Part shown: one piece after another, positions 1-8,232 of the stretch
How positions within the stretch are numbered: position 1 is the stretch's first letter
How the letters are laid out: each line of letters opens with the position of its first letter
Assembly: GCA_016880695.1 (NCBI GenBank)
Contig: JAEHCY010000070.1
Span: 1-8,322, forward strand
DNA: 8,322 nucleotides
Direction: 5' to 3'
Source of the DNA: Chromatiaceae bacterium
GTDB taxonomy: Bacteria; Pseudomonadota; Gammaproteobacteria; Chromatiales; Chromatiaceae
Translations under genes and position numbers: made by a program
The notes under the pieces: model-generated
Told to the model about the DNA's origin: nothing
The model's input: only the letters and a program-made list of their open reading frames with translations
Databases searched by the model: none

Positions 1-617
1 GCAAAATCGCCGCCGTAGGTCCGCATGTGGTCGGCATCGATGTTGGTCACCACTGCAAGCACTGGCTGAAGGTAGAGAAACGAGGCGTCGCTCTCGTCGG
101 CTTCGGCCACCAGGTACTTGCTTGTCCCGAGCCGGGCATGGGTACCCGCGCTGTTGAGCAGACCACCGATGACGAAGGTCGGATCCAGCCCGCCTTCCCC
201 CAGCAGGCTCGCGATCAGGCTGGTGGTGGTGGTCTTACCGTGGGTTCCCGCCACGGCGATTCCGTGGTGGAAGCGCATGAGCTCGGAGAGCATCTCGGCG
301 CGGGGTACCACCGGTATGCGCCGGGCGCGCGCCGCCTGGACTTCGGGGTTAGTGGCGTCGATGGCGCTGGACACCACTACCGCGTCGGCGCCGGTGGCGT
401 TCTCCGCCGCATGCCCGATGGCGATGTGGGCACCCAGAGCAGTGAGCCGACGGATGGTGTCGGTCTCCTTTTGGTCCGAGCCGGAAACCTCGTAGCCCAG
501 GTTCAGCATGACCTCGGCGATGCCGCTCATGCCGGCCCCACCGATGCCCACGAAATGCAGATGGCGCACGCGCCCCATCTGCTCGGCGCCGTAGCGATCC
601 CGCGCCAGATCCCTCAT
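1..617 (-). CDS. murC: UDP-N-acetylmuramate--L-alanine ligase MurC (N-terminal part, runs off the left edge)
   Basis: MurC is the cytoplasmic ATP-dependent ligase that joins L-alanine to UDP-MurNAc, the first amino acid of the peptidoglycan stem. Only 205 codons plus two bases are present, a little under half of the usual 460-490 residues; the rest of the central domain and the C-terminal domain lie outside the window. Visible in order: the UDP-binding N-terminal Rossmann motif [14 protein letters not shown] (residues 22-35), the ATP P-loop AGTHGKTTT (123-131, Lys128), EADESDASF (172-180) and TNIDADHM (191-198), all typical of MurC. THGKT rather than TNGKT or SNGKS in the P-loop separates it from MurD, MurE and MurF. 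The ATG start overlaps the murG stop as ATGA and follows GGAGG 7 nt upstream, so the start is well supported. Another Met at residue 14 just before the Rossmann motif is a less likely start. Confidence 0.97.
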   Translation of the reverse strand, partial: MRDLARDRYGAEQMGRVRHLHFVGIGGAGMSGIAEVMLNLGYEVSGSDQKETDTIRRLTALGAHIAIGHAAENATGADAVVVSSAIDATNPEVQAARARRIPVVPRAEMLSELMRFHHGIAVAGTHGKTTTTSLIASLLGEGGLDPTFVIGGLLNSAGTHARLGTSKYLVAEADESDASFLYLQPVLAVVTNIDADHMRTYGGDF

Positions 618-1690
618 CGCGCCACCTCCAGGCAAACCTCGGCAATGCGCGCCGCGGCATCGGTTCTGGCCAGACCGCGGGCACTCATGGCCATGCCCAG
701 CAACCCCGCGCGGTCCGCACAAAGGGTCCGCAGAAGCCCCGCGAGCCCCTCCGCTGTGAGCTCCTGCTGCGCCACCACCCGGGCAGCACCCGCATCTTCC
801 AAGAAGCGGGCATTCGAGCTCTGGTGATCGTCCACCGCGAAGGGGTAGGGAACCAGCACCGCACCGAGCCCCGCGGCGGCGAGTTCGGAGATAGTTAGAG
901 CACCGGCCCGACACAGGGCCAGGTCGGCCCAGGCATAGGCCTCCGCCATGTCGGTGATGAAAGGGGTAACCTCTGCCTCCACCCCGCTCTGGCGGTAGGC
1001 CTCGATGGCGGCGGCGAGGGTACGCTCACCGGCCTGGTGGCGTACCTGGGGCCGCTCCGCTGGTGGGATCAGAGCAAGGGACTGGGGTACCCGCTCGTTG
1101 AGCGCCAGCGCGCCGAGGGAGCCGCCGAGCACCAGCAGCCGCGCCGGGGTCCCGCGCTGGGCGTAGCGCACCTCTGGTGCTGGGATCGCCGCGATCTCGG
1201 GGCGAACCGGGTTGCCGCTGGTCTCCACCCGGCTGCCGGTGCGGAAGCTGCCGGGAAACGCCTCGAATACGCGGGTAGCGACGTGCGCCAGCCAGCGGTT
1301 GGTGAGCCCGGGGATTCGGTTTTGCTCGTGGATCACCAGTGGGATACCCAGCAGGCGAGCCATCACTCCCCCGGGACCGGAGACGAAGCCGCCCATCCCG
1401 AGGACCGCCCCGGGACGGCGGCGGCGTAATACTCGAAGTGCCTCCAGCAGTGCCTTGCCCAGAGCCCAGGGGGCCTGCAGCCAGCGCTTCGCGCCGCTGC
1501 TGCGCAGCCCCTGCACCGCAATCCAGTCGATGGCAAATCCGCGCTCCGGAACCAGGCGCGCCTCGAGCCCCTGGTGGGTGCCGAGCCAACTGACCTCCGC
1601 GCCCCGCGCTCGCATCTCGCTGGCCACCGCCAGCGCGGGGAACACATGCCCTCCGGTCCCCCCCGCCATAACCAGAATCCGGTCTACCAC
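614..1690 (-). CDS. murG: UDP-N-acetylglucosamine--undecaprenyl-pyrophosphoryl-MurNAc-pentapeptide GlcNAc transferase MurG
   Basis: MurG is the GT-B fold glycosyltransferase on the inner face of the membrane that moves GlcNAc from UDP-GlcNAc to lipid I, making lipid II. The 358-residue length is normal for the family. Seen in order: the N-terminal glycine loop [12 protein letters not shown] (9-20), the second glycine loop [11 protein letters not shown] (98-108), HEQN (121-124), GNPVR (159-163), the third glycine loop GGSLGA (189-194), HQAG (218-221), PFITDM (243-248), and the donor-binding segment from [15 protein letters not shown] (260-274) to DDHQ (287-290), where Glu269 and Gln290 are expected to contact UDP-GlcNAc by homology. 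The start codon is GTG. It overlaps the ftsW stop by 7 nt and has a strong ribosome binding site; the next Met (residue 8) is inside the first strand of the Rossmann fold and cannot be the start. The last codons carry the murC ribosome binding site. Confidence 0.98.
   Translation of the reverse strand: MVDRILVMAGGTGGHVFPALAVASEMRARGAEVSWLGTHQGLEARLVPERGFAIDWIAVQGLRSSGAKRWLQAPWALGKALLEALRVLRRRRPGAVLGMGGFVSGPGGVMARLLGIPLVIHEQNRIPGLTNRWLAHVATRVFEAFPGSFRTGSRVETSGNPVRPEIAAIPAPEVRYAQRGTPARLLVLGGSLGALALNERVPQSLALIPPAERPQVRHQAGERTLAAAIEAYRQSGVEAEVTPFITDMAEAYAWADLALCRAGALTISELAAAGLGAVLVPYPFAVDDHQSSNARFLEDAGAARVVAQQELTAEGLAGLLRTLCADRAGLLGMAMSARGLARTDAAARIAEVCLEVAR
623..629 (-). promoter_or_regulatory. 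Ribosome binding site of murC
   Basis: Minus-strand GGAGGTG with 5 nt to the murC ATG (7 nt counted from GGAGG), the best Shine-Dalgarno match in the window. It lies within the final codons of murG (Leu-Glu-Val-Ala-Arg) and fixes the murC start at 617. Confidence 0.8.
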
Positions 1691-2874
1691 GGGTCGCCCT
1701 CCCGGCTCACATCCGGAGGCGGGCTCAGCCGTCCTTCGTAGTCCACGCGCAGGAGCACGGCGATGACCAGGCAGGCAACGATGATGCTGTTGCTACCGTA
1801 GCTCATGAATGGGAGGGTCAGCCCCTTGGTGGGGAGCAGCCCGATATTGACCCCGACGTTGATGAATGCCTGGAGCGCCAACCAAAGGCCGAAACCGTAG
1901 CAGAGGTAGGCACCAAACCGGCGATCCTGCGCCTCGGCGGCGATGCCGATCTGGAACGCCCGGCGGCCGATAAAGGCAAACAGCGCGACAATGGCAAGCG
2001 TCCCCACCAGGCCGAACTCCTCGCCGACCACCGCCAGCAAGAAGTCGGTGTGAGCCTCCGGAAGGTAGAACTGCTTCTGGATACCGTTGCCCAGCCCCAC
2101 GCCGAACCATTCGCCGCGCCCGAACGCAATCAGGGAGTTGGTGAGCTGAAACCCCTTGTTGTAGGGATCGGCCCAGGGGTCGGTGAAGGCGATGAGCCGT
2201 TGCAGACGATAAGGGGAGGTAATCATCAGCAGAATGAGAAGACCGACCACCGTTCCCAACAGGGCGGCGAACTGCCAGGCCAGTGCCCCACCGAGGAACA
2301 TCAGCCCCAGCACCGTCGCCAACAGCACCGCTGCCGTCCCAAAATCAGGCTCGGCCACCATCAAGGCACTGGCCACGGCTACCAGTAGCATGGGCTTGAG
2401 GAAGCCGCTGAAGCTGTTGGTCACCTCTTGCTGGCGCCGCACCAGGTAGCCGGACACGAAAATCACGGTGAACAGCTTCATGAGCTCCGAGGGCTGGAGA
2501 TTGAGGGGCCCGAGGGGGATCCAGCGAGTCGCGCCGTTGACGGTCCGGCCGATACCTGGAACCAAAACCAGGGCCAGCAGCACAATTCCAACCAGGAACA
2601 GCCGGAGGCCGACCCGCTCCCAGGTCTCGAGGGGGACCCGGAAGCACAGGATCCCCGCGCCAAGCCCCAGGCCCAGCGCCAGCATGTGACGCCAGACGTA
2701 GTGAAACGGGGCGCCAAAGCTCTTGTCGGCAATCGACAGCGAGGCCGAGGACACCATCATCAGGCCAAAGCCGAGCAGAAGCAGGACAGCGCCCAGCAGC
2801 CAGTAGTCGGGCTCGGCGGGCACAGCCGGCGCCTGGATGCGCCGCCTGGGTACATTTGCAGCCGCTGCCGTCAT
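1684..2874 (-). CDS. ftsW: SEDS-family septal peptidoglycan polymerase FtsW
   Basis: FtsW is the integral-membrane SEDS glycosyltransferase that polymerises lipid II at the division septum together with FtsI (PBP3). The 396-residue protein has a roughly 24-residue charged, Ala/Pro-rich cytoplasmic start, then about ten hydrophobic segments (first at about 25-46, last at about 362-376) and a short hydrophilic tail. Diagnostic motifs: GRTVNGATRWIPLG (109-122) followed by LQPSELMK (126-133), AEPDFGT (174-180), and LPEAHTDFLLAVVGEE (271-286), whose Asp277 matches the catalytic Asp of the family. The C-terminal motif reads GLTLPFMSYGSNS (351-363), where most homologues I recall have SYGGSS. The ATG overlaps the murD stop as ATGA and has GAGGG 8 nt upstream. 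Its place between murD and murG favours FtsW over the elongation paralogue RodA. Confidence 0.97.
   Translation of the reverse strand: MTAAAANVPRRRIQAPAVPAEPDYWLLGAVLLLLGFGLMMVSSASLSIADKSFGAPFHYVWRHMLALGLGLGAGILCFRVPLETWERVGLRLFLVGIVLLALVLVPGIGRTVNGATRWIPLGPLNLQPSELMKLFTVIFVSGYLVRRQQEVTNSFSGFLKPMLLVAVASALMVAEPDFGTAAVLLATVLGLMFLGGALAWQFAALLGTVVGLLILLMITSPYRLQRLIAFTDPWADPYNKGFQLTNSLIAFGRGEWFGVGLGNGIQKQFYLPEAHTDFLLAVVGEEFGLVGTLAIVALFAFIGRRAFQIGIAAEAQDRRFGAYLCYGFGLWLALQAFINVGVNIGLLPTKGLTLPFMSYGSNSIIVACLVIAVLLRVDYEGRLSPPPDVSREGDPW
1697..1703 (-). promoter_or_regulatory. Ribosome binding site of murG (decides the GTG start)
   Basis: Read on the minus strand this is GGGAGGG, followed by 6 nt and then the GTG start codon of murG. 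It lies inside the last codons of ftsW. The good match and spacing support GTG at 1690-1688 as the true start, since no ATG or TTG upstream or just downstream would leave the Rossmann fold intact. Confidence 0.8.
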
Positions 2875-4238
2875 TCCGACAACCCTCGCACCGCCGCCAT
2901 GAACACCTCGCCCCGCTGCTGGTAATCGCGAAACATGTCGAAGCTGGCGCAGGCCGGAGACAGCAGCACATGATCCCCGGGTCGCGCCAGTGCGTCCGCA
3001 AGCGCCACTGCCTGCTCCAGGCTGGACGCCCTCACCAGATCCGCACCGCCGCGCAGGACCGCTTCGATCTGAGGCGCGTCGCGACCGATGAGCACCACCG
3101 CCCGGGCGGTTCGCTCCACTACGGGCCGGAGATCACCGAAGTCCGCGCCCTTACCGTCGCCACCTGCGATCAGCACGGCACGGCCGCTGCCACTGGGGTC
3201 GTGCAACCCTTCCAAGGCGGCGATCGTGGCCCCCACGTTGGTACCTTTGGAGTCGTTGTACCAACGCACCCCATGCCGCTCCCGCACCCGCTGGGTCCGG
3301 TGGGCAAGCCCCTCGAAACGGCGCACGCATTCCAGCATCACTGCCCGGGGTAATCCGCAGGCCTCGCCCATTGCCAGGGCGGCCAGCGCGTTGGCAAGAT
3401 TGTGACGTCCGGCCAGAGCGACCTCCGAGACCGGCAGCAGGGGCTCGGACCCTCGGGACAGCCAGGGCTCATCCGCGTGCTGCACGAGCCCGTAGTCGGC
3501 CTCGCCGGGAGAACCCAGGGTAAATCCCCGTACCTTCTGCGCCGCCGAAACCATGAGGGTCACCCGAGGGTCGTCACGATTGACGACCGCTACCTCAGCG
3601 TTGTGGTAGATACGCGCCTTCGCCGCCGCATAGGCATCGAGGGAGGGATAGCGATCGAGGTGGTCGGGTGAGAGGTTGAGCACAGAGGCCACCCGGGCGC
3701 GCAGGGAGTCGGTGGTCTCGAGTTGGAAGCTGGAGAGCTCCACGACATAGAGCTTTATCGAGTCCGCCAGCAGGTCGAGCACCGGGTCACCCAGGTTACC
3801 CCCCACCGCGACCTCCACACCGGCGGCCCGCGCCATCAAGCCGAGTAGACTGGTGACCGTACTCTTGCCGTTGGAGCCAGTGATGGCCGCGATGGGTGCG
3901 CGGGCATTGCGGGCAAACAGCTCGATATCTCCAAGAACCGGTGCCCCGCGGGCAAGCGCTTCCTGGATCAGGGGGTGGGCCACCGCGACCCCGGGGCTCA
4001 CCACCAACAGCCCAGCCGCGCGAAACACCTCCGGCGGGAACCCACCGACAAACACCGCCACGCCGGGGAGGTCCCGCTGCAGCTCCTCAAGCGCGGGGGG
4101 GCGCTCGCGGCTGTCCGTTACGGCGACCTGGTGGCCTTGGGCGACGAGATAGCGGGCGCACGACAGCCCAGTCTTCCCCAGGCCGACCACCAGGGTCTTG
4201 TAGGAAGGTGCTTGCGCCGCTGCAGCCTGCGTTGCCAT
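2871..4238 (-). CDS. murD: UDP-N-acetylmuramoyl-L-alanine--D-glutamate ligase MurD
   Basis: MurD is the cytoplasmic ligase that adds D-glutamate to UDP-MurNAc-L-Ala. Length, 455 residues, is close to the usual 440-450. Order of features: the N-terminal nucleotide-binding domain with GLGKTGLSCARYL (19-31) and VVSPGV (79-84), the P-loop TGSNGKST (120-127, Lys125), GGNLG (146-150), ELSSFQLE (167-174), LSPDHLDRY (189-197), the lysine expected to be carbamylated (Lys207 in AYAAAK), AGRHNLANALAA (276-287), HRTQRV (313-318), YNDSKGTN (327-334), AGGDGKGADF (358-367) and LSPACASFDMF (426-436). All look intact. The ATG lies 6 nt after the mraY stop and in the same reading frame (TGA, two codons, ATG). 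There is no good Shine-Dalgarno sequence at the right distance; the nearest purine run, GAAG, is about 15 nt upstream. Translation probably depends on ribosomes finishing mraY. The first 14 residues are an Ala/Gln-rich leader before the Rossmann strand. Confidence 0.97.
   Translation of the reverse strand: MATQAAAAQAPSYKTLVVGLGKTGLSCARYLVAQGHQVAVTDSRERPPALEELQRDLPGVAVFVGGFPPEVFRAAGLLVVSPGVAVAHPLIQEALARGAPVLGDIELFARNARAPIAAITGSNGKSTVTSLLGLMARAAGVEVAVGGNLGDPVLDLLADSIKLYVVELSSFQLETTDSLRARVASVLNLSPDHLDRYPSLDAYAAAKARIYHNAEVAVVNRDDPRVTLMVSAAQKVRGFTLGSPGEADYGLVQHADEPWLSRGSEPLLPVSEVALAGRHNLANALAALAMGEACGLPRAVMLECVRRFEGLAHRTQRVRERHGVRWYNDSKGTNVGATIAALEGLHDPSGSGRAVLIAGGDGKGADFGDLRPVVERTARAVVLIGRDAPQIEAVLRGGADLVRASSLEQAVALADALARPGDHVLLSPACASFDMFRDYQQRGEVFMAAVRGLSE
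2883..2887 (-). promoter_or_regulatory. Ribosome binding site of ftsW
   Basis: Minus-strand GAGGG, 8 nt before the ftsW ATG and inside the end of murD. It supports the ATG that overlaps the murD stop codon. Confidence 0.65.
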
Positions 4239-4244
4239 CTTGAG

Positions 4245-5327
4245 TCAGCGAATCTTCAGGCTCGCGAGCCCGATCAGGACCAGGATGAAGGTGACGATCC
4301 AGAAGCGGACGATCACTCGCGGCTCGGGCCAGCCCTTGAGCTCGAAGTGGTGGTGTAGGGGCGCCATGCGGAAGACACGCCGGCCGGTGAGCTTGAAGGA
4401 GGCGACCTGAATGACCACCGAGAGGGTCTCCATGACGAACAGCCCCCCCATGATGAAGAGCACCAACTCCTGGCGTACCACCACGGCCACCAGCCCGAGC
4501 GCCGCCCCCAGCGCCAGGGCGCCCACGTCCCCCATGAACACCTGTGCCGGATAGGTGTTGAACCAGAGAAAGCCCAAGCCCGCCCCCACCAAGGCCCCGC
4601 AGAACACCACCAGCTCCCCACTGCCCGCTAGGTGAGGGATCTTGAGATAGTTGGCAAAGTCGGCGTGGCCCGAGGCATAGGCGAAGATCCCCAGCGCCCC
4701 CGCCACCATAACGATGGGCAGCACCGCGAGCCCGTCCAGGCCGTCCGTAAGGTTCACCGCGTTACTTGACCCCACGATCACGAAATAGGCGAGGAGCACG
4801 AAGCCAGGCCCGAGCTGCAGCGAGACATCTTTAAAATAGGGGATGAGAAGCGCCGTCTCGGCGGGCAAACGAACCCCCAGGTACAACACCAGCGCCGCCA
4901 CGGCGCCCACCAGGGACTGCAACAGGTACTTGTAGCGCGCGGGCAGACCCTTGGGATCCTGCAGCACCAACTTGCGGTAGTCGTCGAGCAGCCCGATGGC
5001 GCCAAAGAGCAGGGTCACGGTCAGCACCAGCCAGATATAGCGGTTGGAGATGTCGGCCCACAGCAGGGTGGCCACCGTCACGGCCACCAGGATCAGGGCG
5101 CCCCCCATGGTGGGAGTACCGGCCTTGGAGAGGTGACTCTTGGGGCCATCGTCCCGCACCGTCTGTCCGATCTTGTAGTTGGTCAGGCGCCGGATCATGG
5201 CGGGCCCCACCAGGAAGGCAATCACCAATGCCGTCAGCACCCCCAGGATGGCCCGCAGGGTCAGGTAGTGGAAGACAAAGAAGGCATTGTCCCAGCGTGC
5301 GAGAAAATCAGTGAGATACAGCAGCAT
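4245..5327 (-). CDS. mraY: Phospho-N-acetylmuramoyl-pentapeptide transferase MraY
   Basis: MraY is the inner-membrane enzyme that transfers phospho-MurNAc-pentapeptide from UDP to undecaprenyl phosphate, giving lipid I. The 360-residue length equals that of the E. coli enzyme. The protein is strongly hydrophobic with about ten membrane segments (first at about 21-42, last at about 338-357). Active-site signatures are present: the Asp pair in LLDDYRK (113-119, Asp115/Asp116), [12 protein letters not shown] (189-200), [11 protein letters not shown] (264-274, Asp267), and the histidine motif [15 protein letters not shown] (321-335). [20 protein letters not shown] (57-76) is the conserved cytoplasmic loop. 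The ATG lies 2 nt after the murF stop (TAACCATG); GGGGG 6 nt upstream and GAGG 13 nt upstream are the candidate ribosome binding sites. It sits between murF, whose product it uses, and murD. Confidence 0.98.
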   Translation of the reverse strand: MLLYLTDFLARWDNAFFVFHYLTLRAILGVLTALVIAFLVGPAMIRRLTNYKIGQTVRDDGPKSHLSKAGTPTMGGALILVAVTVATLLWADISNRYIWLVLTVTLLFGAIGLLDDYRKLVLQDPKGLPARYKYLLQSLVGAVAALVLYLGVRLPAETALLIPYFKDVSLQLGPGFVLLAYFVIVGSSNAVNLTDGLDGLAVLPIVMVAGALGIFAYASGHADFANYLKIPHLAGSGELVVFCGALVGAGLGFLWFNTYPAQVFMGDVGALALGAALGLVAVVVRQELVLFIMGGLFVMETLSVVIQVASFKLTGRRVFRMAPLHHHFELKGWPEPRVIVRFWIVTFILVLIGLASLKIR

Positions 5328-5329
5328 GG

Positions 5330-6694
5330 TTAGCCCCCGGCCTCGGCGCTCAGGGCTTGGACCACCTGCTCCATACCCGCACTGCGCGAACCCTTCACCA
5401 GCACCAGGTCACCGGCGCCAAAAAGCCCCTGCAGCGCCGCGAGCATTGCATCCCGGTCGGTGAACGACATTCCGCCAGCGCCAAAGGCCACCGCCGCCAA
5501 CTGGCTCTGGGGCCCGACAGCGACGAGGTGATCGAGTCCCGCGCGCCGCGCCATCTCCCCCACCGCCCGATGCAGCTCGCCCGATTCCGGCCCCAGCTCG
5601 GCCAGGTCGCCGAGGACCAGCCAGCGGCGCCCCGACTGCGCCGCGAGAACCTCGACCGCGGCGCCGACCGAGTCGGGATTGGCGTTATAGGTATCGTCGA
5701 TCAGGCGCAGGCCCCGCTGTCCGGCGCGGGGTTGCAGCCGGCCGGCCACTGGCCTCACTCCGGCAAGTCCCGCGGCGATGGCCTCGGGCGCGATCCCGAG
5801 TGTGCCCGCAACCGCCACCGCCGCCAGGGCGTTGCGCACGTTGTGCCGCCCAGCGAGAGAGATCGCGAGCGGGAAGCTCCCCCAGGGGGTCTCCGCCAGG
5901 AACGTGGTGCGGAAACCTCCCTTGTCCCAGACCGAAGACATCGCCTCGGGGTGGGAGCGGATCTCTGCCTGGGCCGTGAGCCCGAAGGTGATCACCGGCC
6001 GGCTCCCGGCAAGCTCGCGCCACAGACCGGTCCAGGGAGAGTCCGCGGGGACCACAACTGGCCGCCCGGCCGGCAAACCCTCAAGGATTTCCCCCTTACC
6101 CCGGGCCACACCTTCCTCGCTACCGAAACCTTCGAGATGGGCGCGCCCAGCGTTGGTGATCAGACCCAGATCGGGGGAGGCAAGGGCAGTCAGATAGGCG
6201 ATCTCCCCCGCATGATTGGCCCCCATCTCGAGCACCAGGTGCTCCTCATCACGGGCCCGAAGCAGGGTCAGCGGCATCCCCAGATCGTTGTTAAGATTGC
6301 CCTGGGTGACCAATACTCGACCGACCCGACCAAGAATCGCCCCGATCATCTCCTTGCAGGTGGTCTTGCCGTTACTGCCGGTCAGGGCCACCACGCGCCC
6401 GGGGAGGCATCCTCGCCAGCCCGCAGCCAACCGGCCCAGCCCCACGCGGGTGTTCTCAACCAGGACCTGCGGCAGCCCCCCCGCCACCGGGCGGTTGACT
6501 AGGGCGGCGACCGCACCGGCCGCCTGCGCCTGGGGCAGGTAGTCATGGCCATCGAACCGCTCTCCGCGCAGCGCCACGAACAGCTCGCCGGGGCGTACCC
6601 GCCGGCTGTCGATGGTGACGCCCTCGATCGGCACCGCCGCGCCCAGGAGGCAACCACCGACCCAGTCCGCGGCCTGCTCGAGGGTGAACATCAT
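5330..6694 (-). CDS. murF: UDP-N-acetylmuramoyl-tripeptide--D-alanyl-D-alanine ligase MurF
   Basis: MurF is the cytoplasmic ligase that completes the UDP-MurNAc-pentapeptide by adding the dipeptide D-Ala-D-Ala. The 454-residue length is normal. In order: the N-terminal UDP-substrate domain with [19 protein letters not shown] (27-45) and FDGHDYL (47-53), the P-loop LTGSNGKTT (104-112, Lys110), [14 protein letters not shown] (132-145), [10 protein letters not shown] (156-165), [12 protein letters not shown] (181-192), [13 protein letters not shown] (280-292), [10 protein letters not shown] (333-342), VLGDLAELG (360-368) and VLVKGSRS (431-438). GNLNND and the TYNANPDS box distinguish it from the other Mur ligases. 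The first of two consecutive ATG codons overlaps the murE stop as ATGA, and AGGGG lies 6 nt upstream of it. The second ATG, one codon later, is also possible. The gene ends in TAA just before mraY. Confidence 0.98.
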   Translation of the reverse strand: MMFTLEQAADWVGGCLLGAAVPIEGVTIDSRRVRPGELFVALRGERFDGHDYLPQAQAAGAVAALVNRPVAGGLPQVLVENTRVGLGRLAAGWRGCLPGRVVALTGSNGKTTCKEMIGAILGRVGRVLVTQGNLNNDLGMPLTLLRARDEEHLVLEMGANHAGEIAYLTALASPDLGLITNAGRAHLEGFGSEEGVARGKGEILEGLPAGRPVVVPADSPWTGLWRELAGSRPVITFGLTAQAEIRSHPEAMSSVWDKGGFRTTFLAETPWGSFPLAISLAGRHNVRNALAAVAVAGTLGIAPEAIAAGLAGVRPVAGRLQPRAGQRGLRLIDDTYNANPDSVGAAVEVLAAQSGRRWLVLGDLAELGPESGELHRAVGEMARRAGLDHLVAVGPQSQLAAVAFGAGGMSFTDRDAMLAALQGLFGAGDLVLVKGSRSAGMEQVVQALSAEAGG

Positions 6695-8232
6695 GCCTCG
6701 CCCCTGCGCTCGCTCAGGGCCGCGATGACCTCAGCGCGATCGCTGAAGACCACCTTGAGGTCACCCACCTGTTGGCTGGTCTCGTGGCCCTTACCCGCCA
6801 CCAGAACCACATCCTCAGCCCCCGCCTCCCCCAGAGCCCAACGGATCGCCGCCGCCCGGTTGCGCTCTACCTTGGCTCGGTGGGGCTCGCGCATCCCCGC
6901 GAGGATGTCGGCAAGGATGACCGCGCCGTCTTCCCGCCGCGGGTTGTCGTCGGTGAGGATCACCTGATCGGACAGTCGCTCCGCCGCGCGCCCCATCTCA
7001 GGCCGTTTGCCCCGATCACGCTCGCCGCCGCAACCAAACACCGTTATTAACCGCCCCGCCGCATGGCGCTGCAGAGTCGCCATCACCTGCTCCAGGGCGT
7101 CTGGGGTATGGGCGTAATCCACCACCACCAGGGGCCCCCCGACCCCACCAAAGCACTCCATGCGCCCAGCAACCCCGCGCAGCCCCGCCAGGCGCTGGAG
7201 GATCAACGGCAGCTCGAGCCCCTGCGCCAGCAGGGTGGCGCAGACCGCGAGGAGATTGCTGGCATTGAAGGCACCGAGCAGTCCAACCTCCAGCTCGCCG
7301 CTACCCGCGCTGCTGTGGATCTCCAGACGCAGCCCGCGCGGCAGAAGCTCGAGCTGCTCGCCCCAGGCCCAGACCGCCGCCCGCGGCGGGCGCCTCCCGG
7401 TATCCTGCAGCCCGTAGACGCCAACCGCCACCTCGGGGGAAAGTGCGCCCAGCATCCGCCGGCCGGTCTCGTCGTCCCAGTTGAGCACCGCGTGGCGCAG
7501 CCCGGGAGTGAGGAAGAGCCGGCGCTTGGCGGCCGCATAGGCCCCCATGTCCTGGTGATAGTCCAGATGATCGCGGCTGAGGTTGGTGAACACCGCCGTC
7601 GAGAAGTGCACGGACTCCGCGCGCCCCTGATCGAGGGAATGGGACGACACCTCCATGGCGACCGCCGCGCTTCCTTCATCGCGAAACCCCGCGAGAATGG
7701 CCTGCAGGGTGACGGGGTCCGGTGTGGTGTGGGTCAGGGGCCGCAGGCTACCCGGGGTCCCATAGCCCAGGGTACCGATCAGACCGCAGGCGCGGCCCGG
7801 TCCCAGGGCTTGTGCCAGATAGTGGGTGACGCTGGTCTTGCCGTTGGTGCCGGTGACACCGATCACCTCGAGGTCCGCGCTCGGGTCCCCGAAGAAGCGG
7901 GCTGCCAGCGCACTTGCCCGCGCGCTGAGCCCATCCACCGGGATGAGGGGCACCTGCAGTGTACGGGAGAGCGCCGCCAGCCTCTCCTCTGCCCACTCGG
8001 GGTCGGGCTCGTAGGCCACCGCGCCGGCACCCCTCAACACCGCCCCCTCGGCATAGCGGAGCCCGTGGACCGAGCCCCCGCGGCAGGCGAGAAACAGCTC
8101 CCCCGGTGCCACCCGCCGGCTGTCCAGGGTCAGTCCGCCAACGGGACGGTCCTGGACCAGGCTCACCTGGGCCCAGCCGTCGAGGAGCCCGCGCAGGGAC
8201 CAGGCGTGCTCGCGGATCGGCGCCGCCATCAT
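6691..8232 (-). CDS. murE: UDP-N-acetylmuramoyl-L-alanyl-D-glutamate--2,6-diaminopimelate ligase MurE
   Basis: MurE is the cytoplasmic ligase that adds the third stem residue to UDP-MurNAc-L-Ala-D-Glu. The motif DNPR (429-432 within TDDNPRRED) is the signature of enzymes using meso-diaminopimelate, as expected for a Gram-negative. Its 513 residues are near the usual 480-500, with a few extra at the N terminus. Order: TLDSRRVAPGELFLACRG (35-52), P-loop GVTGTNGKTS (125-134, Lys132), HTTPDPVT (168-175), EVSSHSL (194-200), TNLSRDHLDYH (216-226), the lysine expected to be carbamylated (Lys236 in AYAAAK), GAFNASNLLA (320-329), GRMECF (356-361), VDYAHTPDALE (371-381), GCGGERDRGKRPEMG (400-414) and VAGKGHE (478-484). 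It starts with two adjacent ATGs; the first overlaps the ftsI stop and GGAG lies 8 nt upstream of it. The 4-nt overlap with murF downstream suggests coupled translation. Confidence 0.98.
   Translation of the reverse strand: MMAAPIREHAWSLRGLLDGWAQVSLVQDRPVGGLTLDSRRVAPGELFLACRGGSVHGLRYAEGAVLRGAGAVAYEPDPEWAEERLAALSRTLQVPLIPVDGLSARASALAARFFGDPSADLEVIGVTGTNGKTSVTHYLAQALGPGRACGLIGTLGYGTPGSLRPLTHTTPDPVTLQAILAGFRDEGSAAVAMEVSSHSLDQGRAESVHFSTAVFTNLSRDHLDYHQDMGAYAAAKRRLFLTPGLRHAVLNWDDETGRRMLGALSPEVAVGVYGLQDTGRRPPRAAVWAWGEQLELLPRGLRLEIHSSAGSGELEVGLLGAFNASNLLAVCATLLAQGLELPLILQRLAGLRGVAGRMECFGGVGGPLVVVDYAHTPDALEQVMATLQRHAAGRLITVFGCGGERDRGKRPEMGRAAERLSDQVILTDDNPRREDGAVILADILAGMREPHRAKVERNRAAAIRWALGEAGAEDVVLVAGKGHETSQQVGDLKVVFSDRAEVIAALSERRGEA

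Noticed and set aside
264..274. MraY residues 264-274 (gene position near 4505-4538) read GDVGALALG where E. coli has GDVGSLALG
   Set aside because: As remembered, Pseudomonas-type MraY proteins have the same Ala; the catalytic Asp267 is present, so this is ordinary variation.
27..827. Open frame of 266 codons on the plus strand crossing the murC/murG junction
   Set aside because: It is antisense to two well-supported genes, spans their junction, and shows no domain signature.
1688..1690. Possible mis-called murG start, because the codon is GTG
   Set aside because: A strong ribosome binding site 6 nt away and the position of the first glycine-rich loop, starting at residue 9, both fit GTG; the next Met is inside the fold.
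5357..6502. Open frame of 381 codons on the plus strand, antisense to murF
   Set aside because: Same reason: low-stop antisense of a GC-rich gene with no family motif; murF is clear on the minus strand.
7374..7392. GC-rich inverted repeat (CCGCCGC, 2 nt, GCGGCGG) that could be taken for a hairpin or terminator
   Set aside because: It lies in the middle of murE and encodes Arg/Pro-rich residues; no T-run follows on either strand, and the loop is too short. It is explained by codon composition.
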